A stretch of 64,000 nucleotides of DNA from Paenibacillus sp. FSL H8-0548 (GTDB taxonomy: Bacteria; Bacillota; Bacilli; Paenibacillales; Paenibacillaceae), in assembly GCF_038630985.1 (NCBI RefSeq), contig NZ_CP152049.1, forward strand, positions 7,245,501 to 7,309,500. The letters are read 5' to 3'. The notes below the pieces were generated by a model. It was not told the DNA's origin. It did no database searches and saw only the letters and a program-made list of their open reading frames with translations. Both the position numbers and the translations under genes were made by a program. Position 1 is the first letter of the stretch, and each line of letters begins with the position of its first letter. Of the stretch, positions 10,340 through 18,014 are shown in pieces.

Positions 10340-10349
10340 AAAGCGCTTT
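10340..10349. promoter_or_regulatory. Candidate cre (CcpA) site upstream of the lyase gene
   Basis: The perfect palindrome AAAGCGCTTT, in the context GATAAAGCGCTTTCTAT, sits about 76 bases upstream of the lyase start. It matches the core of catabolite-responsive elements bound by CcpA. Carbon-catabolite control is usual for pectin degradation genes. No promoter hexamers were assigned with confidence. Confidence 0.5.
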
Positions 10350-10737
10350 CTATTTGAAATAGGCTAAGATGAATTACTTGATGCGCTAGCGTTGTATAGC
10401 TGTACTTAAGTGTTACCTAATACCACCTCCTCAGTAATAATAGGACTTAAAGTAGGTGAGGCTGATCCCACCGTATAACAGCTTCGACAACAACCGTTGA
10501 ACTTTCTTTTCAATTCTAATTGAGGATTGAATCATAGCCTCATAGAGGTAAAGAATGGTACACGCTTTTGATATTTGAGACTCATTATAGACTTTCTACA
10601 CATAAAAAGAAGTCAAATATCCGACATCTGTGTTTAAAAAGTAGATAAATTAAGATTGGGCCGTGCGTCTGATCGTAACCACGCAGACAATGGTATCAGG
10701 AACCGCATGTTGACTTCATGTTGACCTCAGAGCATAA

Positions 10738-10900
10738 AAAAAACATCGCCGGGGCGCATAAGCCACATGGCAGCGTAACGGGTCTATCGGCGAAAAATCC
10801 AGAACGACGAACTCTGTCCCCATCTCAGCTGCATACAAAAAAGCAGATACCGTTTTACCAGTACCTGCCGAATTCAAGCAACTCTATTCTTCTATTCTAC
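10738..10900 (-). pseudogene. Possible remnant of a P-loop ATPase gene
   Basis: In the otherwise gene-free stretch 10265-11006, the minus strand between about 10890 and 10740 translates as NSAGTGKTVSAFLYAAEMGT then EFVVLDFSPIDPL. AGTGKT has the form of a Walker A motif and is followed by a hydrophobic strand, as in AAA-type ATPases. No start codon or ribosome site is present and the frame is short, so at best it is a fragment. The rest of 10350-10730 shows nothing I can name. Confidence 0.3.
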
Positions 10901-10931
10901 GTCTAGCGAATGATCAAGACTGACATTCAGC

Positions 10932-10970
10932 AAAAAGAAGACAAGCTCTCTCCTAAGAGAAAACTTGTCT
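10932..10970 (-). terminator. Rho-independent terminator (minus strand)
   Basis: On the minus strand AGACAAG and CTTGTCT form a stem with inner CTCT/AGAG pairing, followed by TCTTTTTG. It is the second terminator-like hairpin downstream of the helicase gene. It lies outside the attachment-like repeat at 11007-11030 and may have ended a different ancestral transcript, possibly that of the gene whose 3' tail this repeat mimics. Confidence 0.7.
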
Positions 10971-11006
10971 GATGATACTCATTATGTTTTTTCCAACAAA
11001 TCCACT

Positions 11007-11030
11007 TTATTTGTGATAAGGCTCACCGTA
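11007..11030 (-). repeat. rlmH 3'-end-like direct repeat (att-like site 4)
   Basis: Read on the minus strand, the repeat is TAC GGT GAG CCT TAT CAC AAA TAA, which would encode YGEPYHK-stop, the same C-terminal residues as RlmH (RGEPYHK-stop at 24792). It shares the exact 14-mer TACGGTGAGCCTTA with the site at 14228-14241. It lies 48 bases downstream of the helicase stop codon. The sequence around it is not otherwise rlmH-like, as expected for an attachment-site copy rather than a gene duplication. Confidence 0.65.
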
Positions 11031-11052
11031 ACATCTCGAAGGCGAAAAGAAA

Positions 11053-11073
11053 AGCCCTCCAACTTGGAGAGCT
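11053..11073 (-). terminator. Terminator of the SF1 helicase gene
   Basis: AGCTCTCCAA / TTGGAGGGCT forms a near-perfect stem on the minus strand, immediately followed by TTTTCTTTTC and starting 5 bases past the stop codon. This is a typical intrinsic terminator, so the helicase is a self-contained transcription unit. Confidence 0.85.
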
Positions 11074-11077
11074 TCCC

Positions 11078-14000
11078 CTAAGCATCATTCCAGACCTCAT
11101 CATTGTTATAGTCATCAATAATTGAAATCGTTTTATTTGCCACTTCACTACCGAGTGAAGCATACAATTTCTTATCGCCAATAACATAAAATTCTTCTTT
11201 AGCCCGTGTAGCTGCAACATTCATCATATTTGGATCAGAGACAGCCCATCTTGCCGCCCCACTGCTATCAGAGTCAGCTCCAAGAACAAAGTAGACAATT
11301 TTGGCTTCTTTCCCTTGAAAAGTATGAACAGTTCCAATATTCGTTGTTTTCCCATTTTCTCGTTTCGTGAAGTTAATTCCATCTAAAACTAGTGCAAGTT
11401 TATAAGCCACATTTCTAAATGGGGTGATAACATAAATTTCATCCGCCAAATTCGGATCTTCTTGCAAACGTTTATCAATCATACTTTTCAGTAAGTCAGC
11501 TTGTTCTTTAACAAATTTGTCATTTGCTTTTCCGGTTGAATCATACCACTGTGATTTCCCTTGTGACTCAGCTTCTGATTTCCCTTGTACCATCAACCCG
11601 TCATACGATATTTTATTTGAAATCGTAAACATCGGATAGTCCGAACGTCTGTGTACCCAAAGTGGTATACCAATCCATTCATCCTCATTTTTTTGGAAAC
11701 CATACTGACTTGTGGCATCCACAATTGTTTGAGTAGACACATTAGCAGAGACGAATTTTTCATCGACTTTGTAATGTCTTCCGATCAAGGTCAGAACATT
11801 TGAATCTAGCGTCATTACTGGTTTTATTTGTGATGGATCCCCAACAACCATAACCTTTTTGCTTCTAAAGATCGCACCAACACTAGCTTGTGGTAGTGCT
11901 TGACCAGCCTCGTCTATGAATAGATTGCCTATTGAGTTTTCATTAAGATTTTTAAACATTCTACCAAAACTAGCAAAAGTAGTGCTGACAACAGGGATAG
12001 TGAAATTCAACCATTGCCATGATTCTGAAATTAACTGATGTCCATTCTCTTTTCCCATGTATTCAGACTGACTACTCCAAATAATCCTCGCGGCTTTCAA
12101 ACTCCTTCTGTTTTCATACAGGAATTGCTTTCTAACTTTTAAAGCTGAAATAAACAACTCTGATTGTAATTTACGGAATTGCATTGTAAACCATGGGTTA
12201 GACTTTTGAAGCTCAGCATATGACAGTGAAAAATCTAGTTCCTTAATGCCACTTTGAGATTTTCTTTTTTCCAATAACGAAATTTCTTGTTCCAATTTTT
12301 TAAAATTATTTTGTTGATTGGTCATCCATCGATCGAAGTCAGCTTTTGTGTCCTGAATTTGTTTTTGAGCATACTCACTTTCCGTAGCATTTTCCCTTAT
12401 CCCATTTTCGAGTTGCATGCGGTTATTCAACAATTCAGTTTTTTGTTTAGATAGATAATTTAAATGATCATTTGATTTATTCAGATTTTTAAAATACTGC
12501 TCAACTTTTGGTTTATTAAATAATTTCTGAAACCACATTAAACTTGGCTTTTGTGAAGTAACTACATCATAATTCCTTTCAGCTTGAGCTTGTACATTAA
12601 TTAAATTTTCAGTTTCAGTGGAAGAATTCAATAAATCTTTTTGGAGATTTATACATTCTTGTCTCAGTCTTTCAAGTTCACGTTTCGCTTCTTCTTCCTG
12701 TGAAATTAAACCTGTTCGTTTCTTTTTTTCTTCTTGTTCAAAAGCAATAATTTGCTCCTTTTGCTCGGTTTTTAATTTTTGAAGCAAATACATTTTTTCG
12801 CTATATTCTTGCATTTTTTCTCTTTCGATGTTTAATTCATCATAGAGACGGGAGAATTCTTGATATACACTTTCACCTGTATTCGCTTGATAATTAACTT
12901 CTAAATCTTTTTCAATTGCTTCAATGTTTAAAAGTAACTTGTTAATATTTGTTGAAGCTCCACCTTCTAACGAGAATACACCCCAATTTTCCTCATTTAA
13001 AAGCTCACTTTTAATCTCACGATTCTTTCCATAGCCTTCACCAGTTAATTCAGAATTAGAAACATCTTTGAAATAATCCGCTTCATCTAATTGCTTTTGA
13101 AAATCGTCAGCAACATTTTCTTTCTTTGGTAACTCCTGAACAATATTTTGGACTGCCCCATTGTTTGAACTTGCAACAACAATATTTTTATCTGAAATGG
13201 AAGGCGGTAAAACCCCAAGTTTGGCATCTTTCCAATAAACTAGACTACCTTGAATCCTTTTATCAGAAAGCTGCATAATTTCCGCTGCCTGTTGTACTAC
13301 TAAATCAGCAAAAATATCTTTTAACAGTGTTGTTTTCCCTGTCCCTGGCGGACCGTTAACACTACGAATTTCATTTTCATCGTTTAAAGCTAGATTCACC
13401 GCAACCTGTTGCATGAATGAAAGTGCAAAACCAGGATCACTTGGGAAACGTCCCAACGGATAATATTTAGGTTGTAAAATGATTGTCTCGAAAATTTGTG
13501 AATTAAAATGAATTGACTTTTTATTGCCATTTAGATTTTGTGTATATCCCGAAAATCCATTAAAATATCGATCTAAATTTTTATTAGTGATTATCTGTGC
13601 TTTGTTCAGATCTTCAATAAAAAACGAATGTAAGTTTACTTCTCTATTATCAAAGTTTTTCACAAATGCATAGCGAAAATTATCTGTGGAAACATTATAC
13701 TTTTGTAAAAGCTCAGAAATGGTGGTATTAAATCCCTCATCAAATTTACTGCTCAAATCTTCTCTAAATGAGTTTTCAACTTTTGAAAAATTTTCCGGTA
13801 AATCACCATGTTGGCGGATATAACCGCTCATTGTAAAAAACAATTGGTCTGCTATAAAATTTAATTGGTTATCAAAATATATAGAGAAGGTGAATTTGTC
13901 AGAGTTACTAACTTCTTCGTAGGTTTTCGCAATCTTGTACTTCTCCCTCAATATATCAACAACTTCTTGAAAATTGAAAATATCAAAATATAATACTAAG

Positions 14001-14194
14001 CCCGACTTTTTAAAGAATTTATCTGATACATTTTGTTGTTCTTTTTGTTTAGTTAAAAAGTCTGTAAAAAACTTATTCCAGTCCTCTTCCATTGTATGTA
14101 AGAGCTTTAGCGATTTATCTTTTCTATTAATAGAACCTTCGGATAGTTGTTCTATCGTAATCCAAGCATTTAAAATATCTTTCCTTTTATTCAT
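11078..14194 (-). CDS. SF1 DNA/RNA helicase-like ATPase with internal coiled coil
   Basis: A 1038-residue protein of the superfamily 1 (Dna2/Upf1-like) ATPase group. Visible motifs: Walker A GPPGTGKT at 281-288; motif Ia SSNNGAVQN about 342-350; a long charged helical insert about 450-650, probably coiled coil; Walker B FIDEAGQA with D761-E762; motif III GDPSQ 785-789; motif IV region YVITPFRN about 921; motif V GTVHTFQGKEA about 954; and motif VI NVAATRAKEEF about 992. No nuclease motif was recognised. The start at ATG 14194 has GGGGGGAGAAC in front. The gene is clearly more AT-rich than its neighbours and is alone, bracketed by direct repeats of the rlmH 3' end. This suggests horizontal transfer as a single-gene cargo. 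Large orphan SF1 helicases of this build often sit in defence islands; an antiphage role is inference. Confidence 0.85.
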   Translation of the reverse strand: MNKRKDILNAWITIEQLSEGSINRKDKSLKLLHTMEEDWNKFFTDFLTKQKEQQNVSDKFFKKSGLVLYFDIFNFQEVVDILREKYKIAKTYEEVSNSDKFTFSIYFDNQLNFIADQLFFTMSGYIRQHGDLPENFSKVENSFREDLSSKFDEGFNTTISELLQKYNVSTDNFRYAFVKNFDNREVNLHSFFIEDLNKAQIITNKNLDRYFNGFSGYTQNLNGNKKSIHFNSQIFETIILQPKYYPLGRFPSDPGFALSFMQQVAVNLALNDENEIRSVNGPPGTGKTTLLKDIFADLVVQQAAEIMQLSDKRIQGSLVYWKDAKLGVLPPSISDKNIVVASSNNGAVQNIVQELPKKENVADDFQKQLDEADYFKDVSNSELTGEGYGKNREIKSELLNEENWGVFSLEGGASTNINKLLLNIEAIEKDLEVNYQANTGESVYQEFSRLYDELNIEREKMQEYSEKMYLLQKLKTEQKEQIIAFEQEEKKKRTGLISQEEEAKRELERLRQECINLQKDLLNSSTETENLINVQAQAERNYDVVTSQKPSLMWFQKLFNKPKVEQYFKNLNKSNDHLNYLSKQKTELLNNRMQLENGIRENATESEYAQKQIQDTKADFDRWMTNQQNNFKKLEQEISLLEKRKSQSGIKELDFSLSYAELQKSNPWFTMQFRKLQSELFISALKVRKQFLYENRRSLKAARIIWSSQSEYMGKENGHQLISESWQWLNFTIPVVSTTFASFGRMFKNLNENSIGNLFIDEAGQALPQASVGAIFRSKKVMVVGDPSQIKPVMTLDSNVLTLIGRHYKVDEKFVSANVSTQTIVDATSQYGFQKNEDEWIGIPLWVHRRSDYPMFTISNKISYDGLMVQGKSEAESQGKSQWYDSTGKANDKFVKEQADLLKSMIDKRLQEDPNLADEIYVITPFRNVAYKLALVLDGINFTKRENGKTTNIGTVHTFQGKEAKIVYFVLGADSDSSGAARWAVSDPNMMNVAATRAKEEFYVIGDKKLYASLGSEVANKTISIIDDYNNDEVWNDA

Positions 14195-14227
14195 GTTCTC
14201 CCCCCATTATCATCTACACTTACATAT

Positions 14228-14241
14228 TAAGGCTCACCGTA
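14228..14241 (-). repeat. rlmH 3'-end-like direct repeat (att-like site 3)
   Basis: TACGGTGAGCCTTA on the minus strand is identical over 14 bases to the site at 11017-11030 and similar to the coding end of rlmH. In the rlmH frame it reads YGEP and then stops. It lies 33 bases upstream of the helicase start, so the two copies enclose that gene almost exactly. Confidence 0.55.
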
Positions 14242-14459
14242 TTGTCGGATCAGCGAAAGTCTGCTCTTATAGCTGGAGTATGGTCCTTTTATATAATCCT
14301 GAAGCCCATGAATAAAAATCTTTCATTGCTAGGAGCGTAGTTTCGGCTTATTTATACAGCTTTATCAGGAAGGCTATCCTTTCGAACTTGTCTGTGTTTC
14401 CCAATAAACATCACTCCTATTTGGCTTAGTACAGCGCTGTCTGTAACCCTTTATTTTAT

Positions 14460-14521
14460 CATGGTAGATTGGTCCAATTATGGGACTTAAAGAAAACATT
14501 AAGTTCGAGCTTGCAACGCAC
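14460..14521. repeat. 62-bp dispersed repeat, copy 1 (of 3)
   Basis: This segment matches 17896-17957 along 62 bases and 24348-24396 along about 49. All begin CATGGTAGATT and include CTTAAAGAAAAC followed by TTAAG. The right part overlaps the last codons of the response-regulator gene (ALQART-stop). On the minus strand the AT-rich dyad could act as a weak terminator just past that gene. Confidence 0.6.
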
Positions 14522-15224
14522 CTCTGGCAACCAGCATATATCCGGCCCCCCGAATCGTAATAATTCGCTCAGGATTGGCAGGGTCGGCCTCGATTTTTTT
14601 GCGTAAATTACTGATGTGTACAGCGACCGTTCTCGTATCCTCCAGACTCTCCGTTCCCCAGACGAGCTGAAACAATGCATCGACACTGACGACACGATTA
14701 ACGTTTTGTGCCATATAGGAGAGTAGACTGAACTCTTTTTTCGATAAAAAGATGGTTTCATTACCCATGTTGACGGACTGTGCGTAGAAATCCAGCGTCA
14801 AACCCGGTAACTCCAGCAGTTGTTCCCTTCTGCCGCTCGACACTCTGCGAAGATGAGCCTTGATCTTGGCCATGAGCACTCCCGGACTGAACGGCTTGGT
14901 CACATAATCGTCGCCGCCATAGGATAACGCGCTGATTTTCACCTCGTCTTCCTCACGGCTGCTCAGAAACACGATCGGTGCATTCGTATAGCTGCGAGCT
15001 TTCCTGCACCAATCAATACCGTTTTCATTAGCCAGCAGTACATCCAGTACAATCAAATCCGGCTCGAAAGACGCAAGCAGCTTCATGGCTTCTGTCCCGC
15101 TATGACTGTAGGAGGATATGAAACCCTCCCTCTCGCAATACACCTGAACAATCTCGCATATATGGGGATCATCATCGACGATCATTATTTTGTGAGTATC
15201 CACCACACCGTCACCTTCCTTCAT
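14499..15224 (-). CDS. OmpR/PhoB-type response regulator
   Basis: A 241-residue two-component response regulator. The receiver domain spans about 12-125, with acidic pocket D18-D19, phospho-acceptor D61 (LIVLDVLL) and K110 (DDYVTKPF). A winged-helix DNA-binding domain spans about 140-235 (LSKKEFSLLSYMAQN, DTRTVAVHISNLRKKIEADP, TIRGAGYMLVA). The ATG start at 15224 overlaps the kinase gene by 14 bases; GGAAGGTGA also precedes an in-frame GTG at residue 8, which may be the real start. It is co-transcribed with the upstream kinase. Its last codons coincide with a dispersed repeat, so the C-terminus could have been remodelled by recombination. Targets are unknown; the divergent SLH gene beyond the kinase is a candidate. 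Confidence 0.93.
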   Translation of the reverse strand: MKEGDGVVDTHKIMIVDDDPHICEIVQVYCEREGFISSYSHSGTEAMKLLASFEPDLIVLDVLLANENGIDWCRKARSYTNAPIVFLSSREEDEVKISALSYGGDDYVTKPFSPGVLMAKIKAHLRRVSSGRREQLLELPGLTLDFYAQSVNMGNETIFLSKKEFSLLSYMAQNVNRVVSVDALFQLVWGTESLEDTRTVAVHISNLRKKIEADPANPERIITIRGAGYMLVARGALQART

Positions 15225-17361
15225 TTACAATACAAGGAAGCGATACATAAAATATCGACCCCGTCTTGCCGTCGCTCTCCGCTCGAACCGTCCCTCCATG
15301 CGCTTGTACGATTTCCCTGCAAATCGCCAGCCCGAGCCCGCTGCCCTCTACTCCGTTCTCCACGCCCGGTCGATCATACTTGTAATTGCGATGGAAGATT
15401 TGCTCGAGCTGATCTGGAGGAATACCCGTGCCAGAATCTTGTACACTAATTATCGCATAGTGGGTATGATTCACCTGCTCCACAGCTAACGCAATACGCA
15501 CCAACCCACCGCTAGAGGTGAACTTCATCGCGTTCGACACTAGATTAAACAACGCCTGCTCTAATCTTTGCGCATCCATCTCGACGACAGGCGAGTTAGG
15601 TCGTTGATCTTCCGCATCTCCGATATCCAGCGTGAAATTGAGCCCTGCGTCACGCACAACCAGCTCATATTGTTCAAAAAAACCACGCAAGAAGTGAATC
15701 ACATGAACCGGCTCCATTCGGTACGAGACTTGTCCCGTCTCCAAATGCGACAAGAAGGACAACTCCTCGATCATGCGATTAATCCTGATCGTGTTATCCC
15801 GGATATACTTCAGGTACTGTTCATCGCGTTCCGGCTTGACCCTGTCCTGCACAGCTTCTACATAACCAAGCATGCTAGACAGCGGCATACGCAGATCATG
15901 CGTAATATAGGCAAGGAGCTTCTTCCTCCCTTGCTCGGAGTGAAGTAACCGGTCATACGAAGTGCGGAGATCATCGTGAGCTGCAGATAAGGCCTGTGTG
16001 CGCTCCTGCACGGTCCGTTCCAAATTCATATTCATTTCGGTCAGCTTGTTGTTGGCGTCCTGCAGCTCACGTGCAATCCTCTCCTCGTTCGATGCCGCCC
16101 TCGTAAATCTCGAAGAAAGCAGAATTATCTGTGCGATCGTAAACACCAACAGACCAAGCGGAGATGTATTACCGATCAGTGACCATTCGTTGTAATATAA
16201 AAAATCGTTGACGACAGTAACTAAACCAACCACCGACACCAACAGGAAGATTAGCGCTCCCTCCATACGCCACACAGCCGCTTTGACCAACCCAACCATC
16301 AGATAAACCATATGCAGAACAACCATCACACCGATCATCAGTAACATTTTGGTATATAGAAGTGCAGGGGTCACCACAACAACGATACAGAATGCGCCGG
16401 TAACGATCCGCGTGCCAAGATGAAACCAACGCGTCACATAATTTGGAAAAATGCTATCAAAGTACCTCGTCGTGATATAACCAATGCTGCAAAGAATCAG
16501 GTACTCGATCTTGAACTGCAATCCCCATGGAAATGCTGGCCACAATTGTGTGAGCAAGAGCTCGCCGACTAGCAAGGATCGGATACCGGACAACAAGGTG
16601 AACATACCAAAATACAATGGAGCCCTATCTTTGCGTCGCAGTACGAACAACAGCAGGTGATACACGCCAATTACCAGCAGGCTTGCGGTGATAAACATTT
16701 CAGCAGCGATTTTCAGATTTGTCCTAACTGTTAACACATCACTGCCGCCAAGCTCTATATACTTGGTGATTCCGCCTCGCTTATGATGGAAGTTGGCTAC
16801 TTGCATAACCAACTCTACTGAGTTGTTTTCAGGCTGGAAGAACACCAGCTTCGATGACAGATGCGGTGTCACGCCACTCTCGTCCTGACCAACCACGCCG
16901 ACTTCTGCCAGCAGCTCGCCATTCACCCATAATTTATACGAATGAAAGATGGTAGGCAGCCGCAGAGCAAGCCGCTCATTTCGATCCTGCTCGCTAAGCT
17001 CAATGACCACCCGAAAGGTTGCAAAACCTGTACCGTTCAACTGCTGACCATCTAACCGATAGCCCAGCCAGGAGCTTGGGATGTTGATCCAGCGGTCATT
17101 ATTCCCGTCCCTTGTAGAACGAATCTGTATGTCCTTAGGCGACAGCAGCTCTTGCCAGTAGAATTCCCATTCCCCTTGTAACTTTACCGGCTGATTGCTG
17201 ACATGAAGCTGCTTTAAATTCAGAATGCCCTCTTCACTTTGGAACTTAGGGGCGTCCGGTGCAGAGACGACGGCAAAGCCTGCAACCAATCCAATAACAA
17301 CGGCAGCAGCTATATGAAGTAAGATCGTACGAGTACCGAATCGGAGAATACCCCTCATCAT
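15211..17361 (-). CDS. Sensor histidine kinase with 7TM-DISM-type sensor
   Basis: A 716-residue membrane kinase. Residues 13-33 form a first TM segment. About 50-200 is an extracellular beta-sandwich (LQGEWEFYWQELL, FHSYKLWVNGELLAEVG) of the kind found in 7TMR-DISM receptors. Seven TM segments follow between about 218 and 420. A coiled coil at about 425-480 leads to the HisKA domain with phospho-accepting H488 (YITHDLRMPLSS). The HATPase domain shows the N-box (NLVSNAMKF), DSGTGIPPD and GSGLGLAI. It should sense an extracellular ligand, perhaps a carbohydrate or wall component, and phosphorylate the overlapping response regulator. The ligand is not predictable. Both genes lie between two rlmH-like repeats. 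Confidence 0.92.
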   Translation of the reverse strand: MMRGILRFGTRTILLHIAAAVVIGLVAGFAVVSAPDAPKFQSEEGILNLKQLHVSNQPVKLQGEWEFYWQELLSPKDIQIRSTRDGNNDRWINIPSSWLGYRLDGQQLNGTGFATFRVVIELSEQDRNERLALRLPTIFHSYKLWVNGELLAEVGVVGQDESGVTPHLSSKLVFFQPENNSVELVMQVANFHHKRGGITKYIELGGSDVLTVRTNLKIAAEMFITASLLVIGVYHLLLFVLRRKDRAPLYFGMFTLLSGIRSLLVGELLLTQLWPAFPWGLQFKIEYLILCSIGYITTRYFDSIFPNYVTRWFHLGTRIVTGAFCIVVVVTPALLYTKMLLMIGVMVVLHMVYLMVGLVKAAVWRMEGALIFLLVSVVGLVTVVNDFLYYNEWSLIGNTSPLGLLVFTIAQIILLSSRFTRAASNEERIARELQDANNKLTEMNMNLERTVQERTQALSAAHDDLRTSYDRLLHSEQGRKKLLAYITHDLRMPLSSMLGYVEAVQDRVKPERDEQYLKYIRDNTIRINRMIEELSFLSHLETGQVSYRMEPVHVIHFLRGFFEQYELVVRDAGLNFTLDIGDAEDQRPNSPVVEMDAQRLEQALFNLVSNAMKFTSSGGLVRIALAVEQVNHTHYAIISVQDSGTGIPPDQLEQIFHRNYKYDRPGVENGVEGSGLGLAICREIVQAHGGTVRAESDGKTGSIFYVSLPCIVNEGR

Positions 17362-17594
17362 GAAACCGACCCCAATCTACAAAATTCGATATATATATAA
17401 GTTGATTATCATACTATATCATCATTACAGGAAAATGTACCCACACTAGATCGAGATGAAATCCTTTTTTGTGATCGCCAGTTGAACACTCCCATCTCCT
17501 GATGCCCAAATTCTTCACATCTGCGTTTCTGTATCCACAGACGTGACAGGCTTGGCTCGAAGGGGCAAAGGTTGGGGCTTCCTTAATCGAGCGG

Positions 17595-17774
17595 CTATAC
17601 CAATCGGCCTTGTAGTGTAGCTGCCGACTTATCTTCCTCCTGAGCTACATGACGTTTAACCTTGTACCAATTACTCCCACCTTGCTTTCTTCTTACTTGA
17701 ATGCGTTGCCACTTCGTCAAATGGGAAATAGCGCTGGAGTTCGCATTCCACAGAATTTCTTGGAAAGCGCTCAT
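17595..17774 (-). CDS. Possible small protein, 59 residues, doubtful
   Basis: An open frame from ATG 17774 reads MSAFQEILWNANSSAISHLT and continues with basic residues to a stop at 17595. It has no ribosome site, and I recognise no family, so it may be a remnant of a mobile-element gene. The surrounding gap 17362-18014 otherwise contains the second 62-bp dispersed repeat and the upstream region of the SLH gene. Confidence 0.25.
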   Translation of the reverse strand: MSAFQEILWNANSSAISHLTKWQRIQVRRKQGGSNWYKVKRHVAQEEDKSAATLQGRLV

Positions 17775-17895
17775 TTGGCGTTGGAGAGATGACAGCTATC
17801 AAACCCCTGACGGTTTTTTCGTCTTCCATTAGGATCGTCCTGTAATTTACTTATATGAAGCAACCCAATGATTATTGACATCTGAAAGCATATTG

Positions 17896-17957
17896 CATGG
17901 TAGATTAGCCCAGTTAAGAAACTTAAAGAAAACTTTAAGTTCGCTCTTGCAGCGCAC
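17896..17957. repeat. 62-bp dispersed repeat, copy 2, upstream of the SLH gene
   Basis: It aligns without gaps to 14460-14521. It contains the perfect dyad ACTTAAAGAAAACTTTAAGT at 17921-17940. Read on the minus strand, the right part still encodes SALQERT-stop, almost the tail of the response regulator at 14499 (ALQART-stop). This implies that the repeat was copied from a response-regulator 3' end. It lies 58-119 bases ahead of the SLH gene start. Confidence 0.65.
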
Positions 17958-18014
17958 TTGGCATGTTACTATAGACCTATGTGATTTCACTCATACTTAA
18001 GGAGGAAAAACTCT

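Noticed and set aside
10718..10906. A 62-residue plus-strand frame in the gap left of the helicase
   Set aside because: No ribosome site and no recognisable features; the opposite strand has the Walker-A-like fragment.
13974..14315. A 113-residue plus-strand frame over the helicase start
   Set aside because: Antisense to the helicase N-terminus and its promoter region; no ribosome site.
14460..14521. The AT-rich dyad as a strong intrinsic terminator
   Set aside because: The stem is almost only A-T and lacks a clean T run; it is reported as a repeat with possible weak terminator activity.
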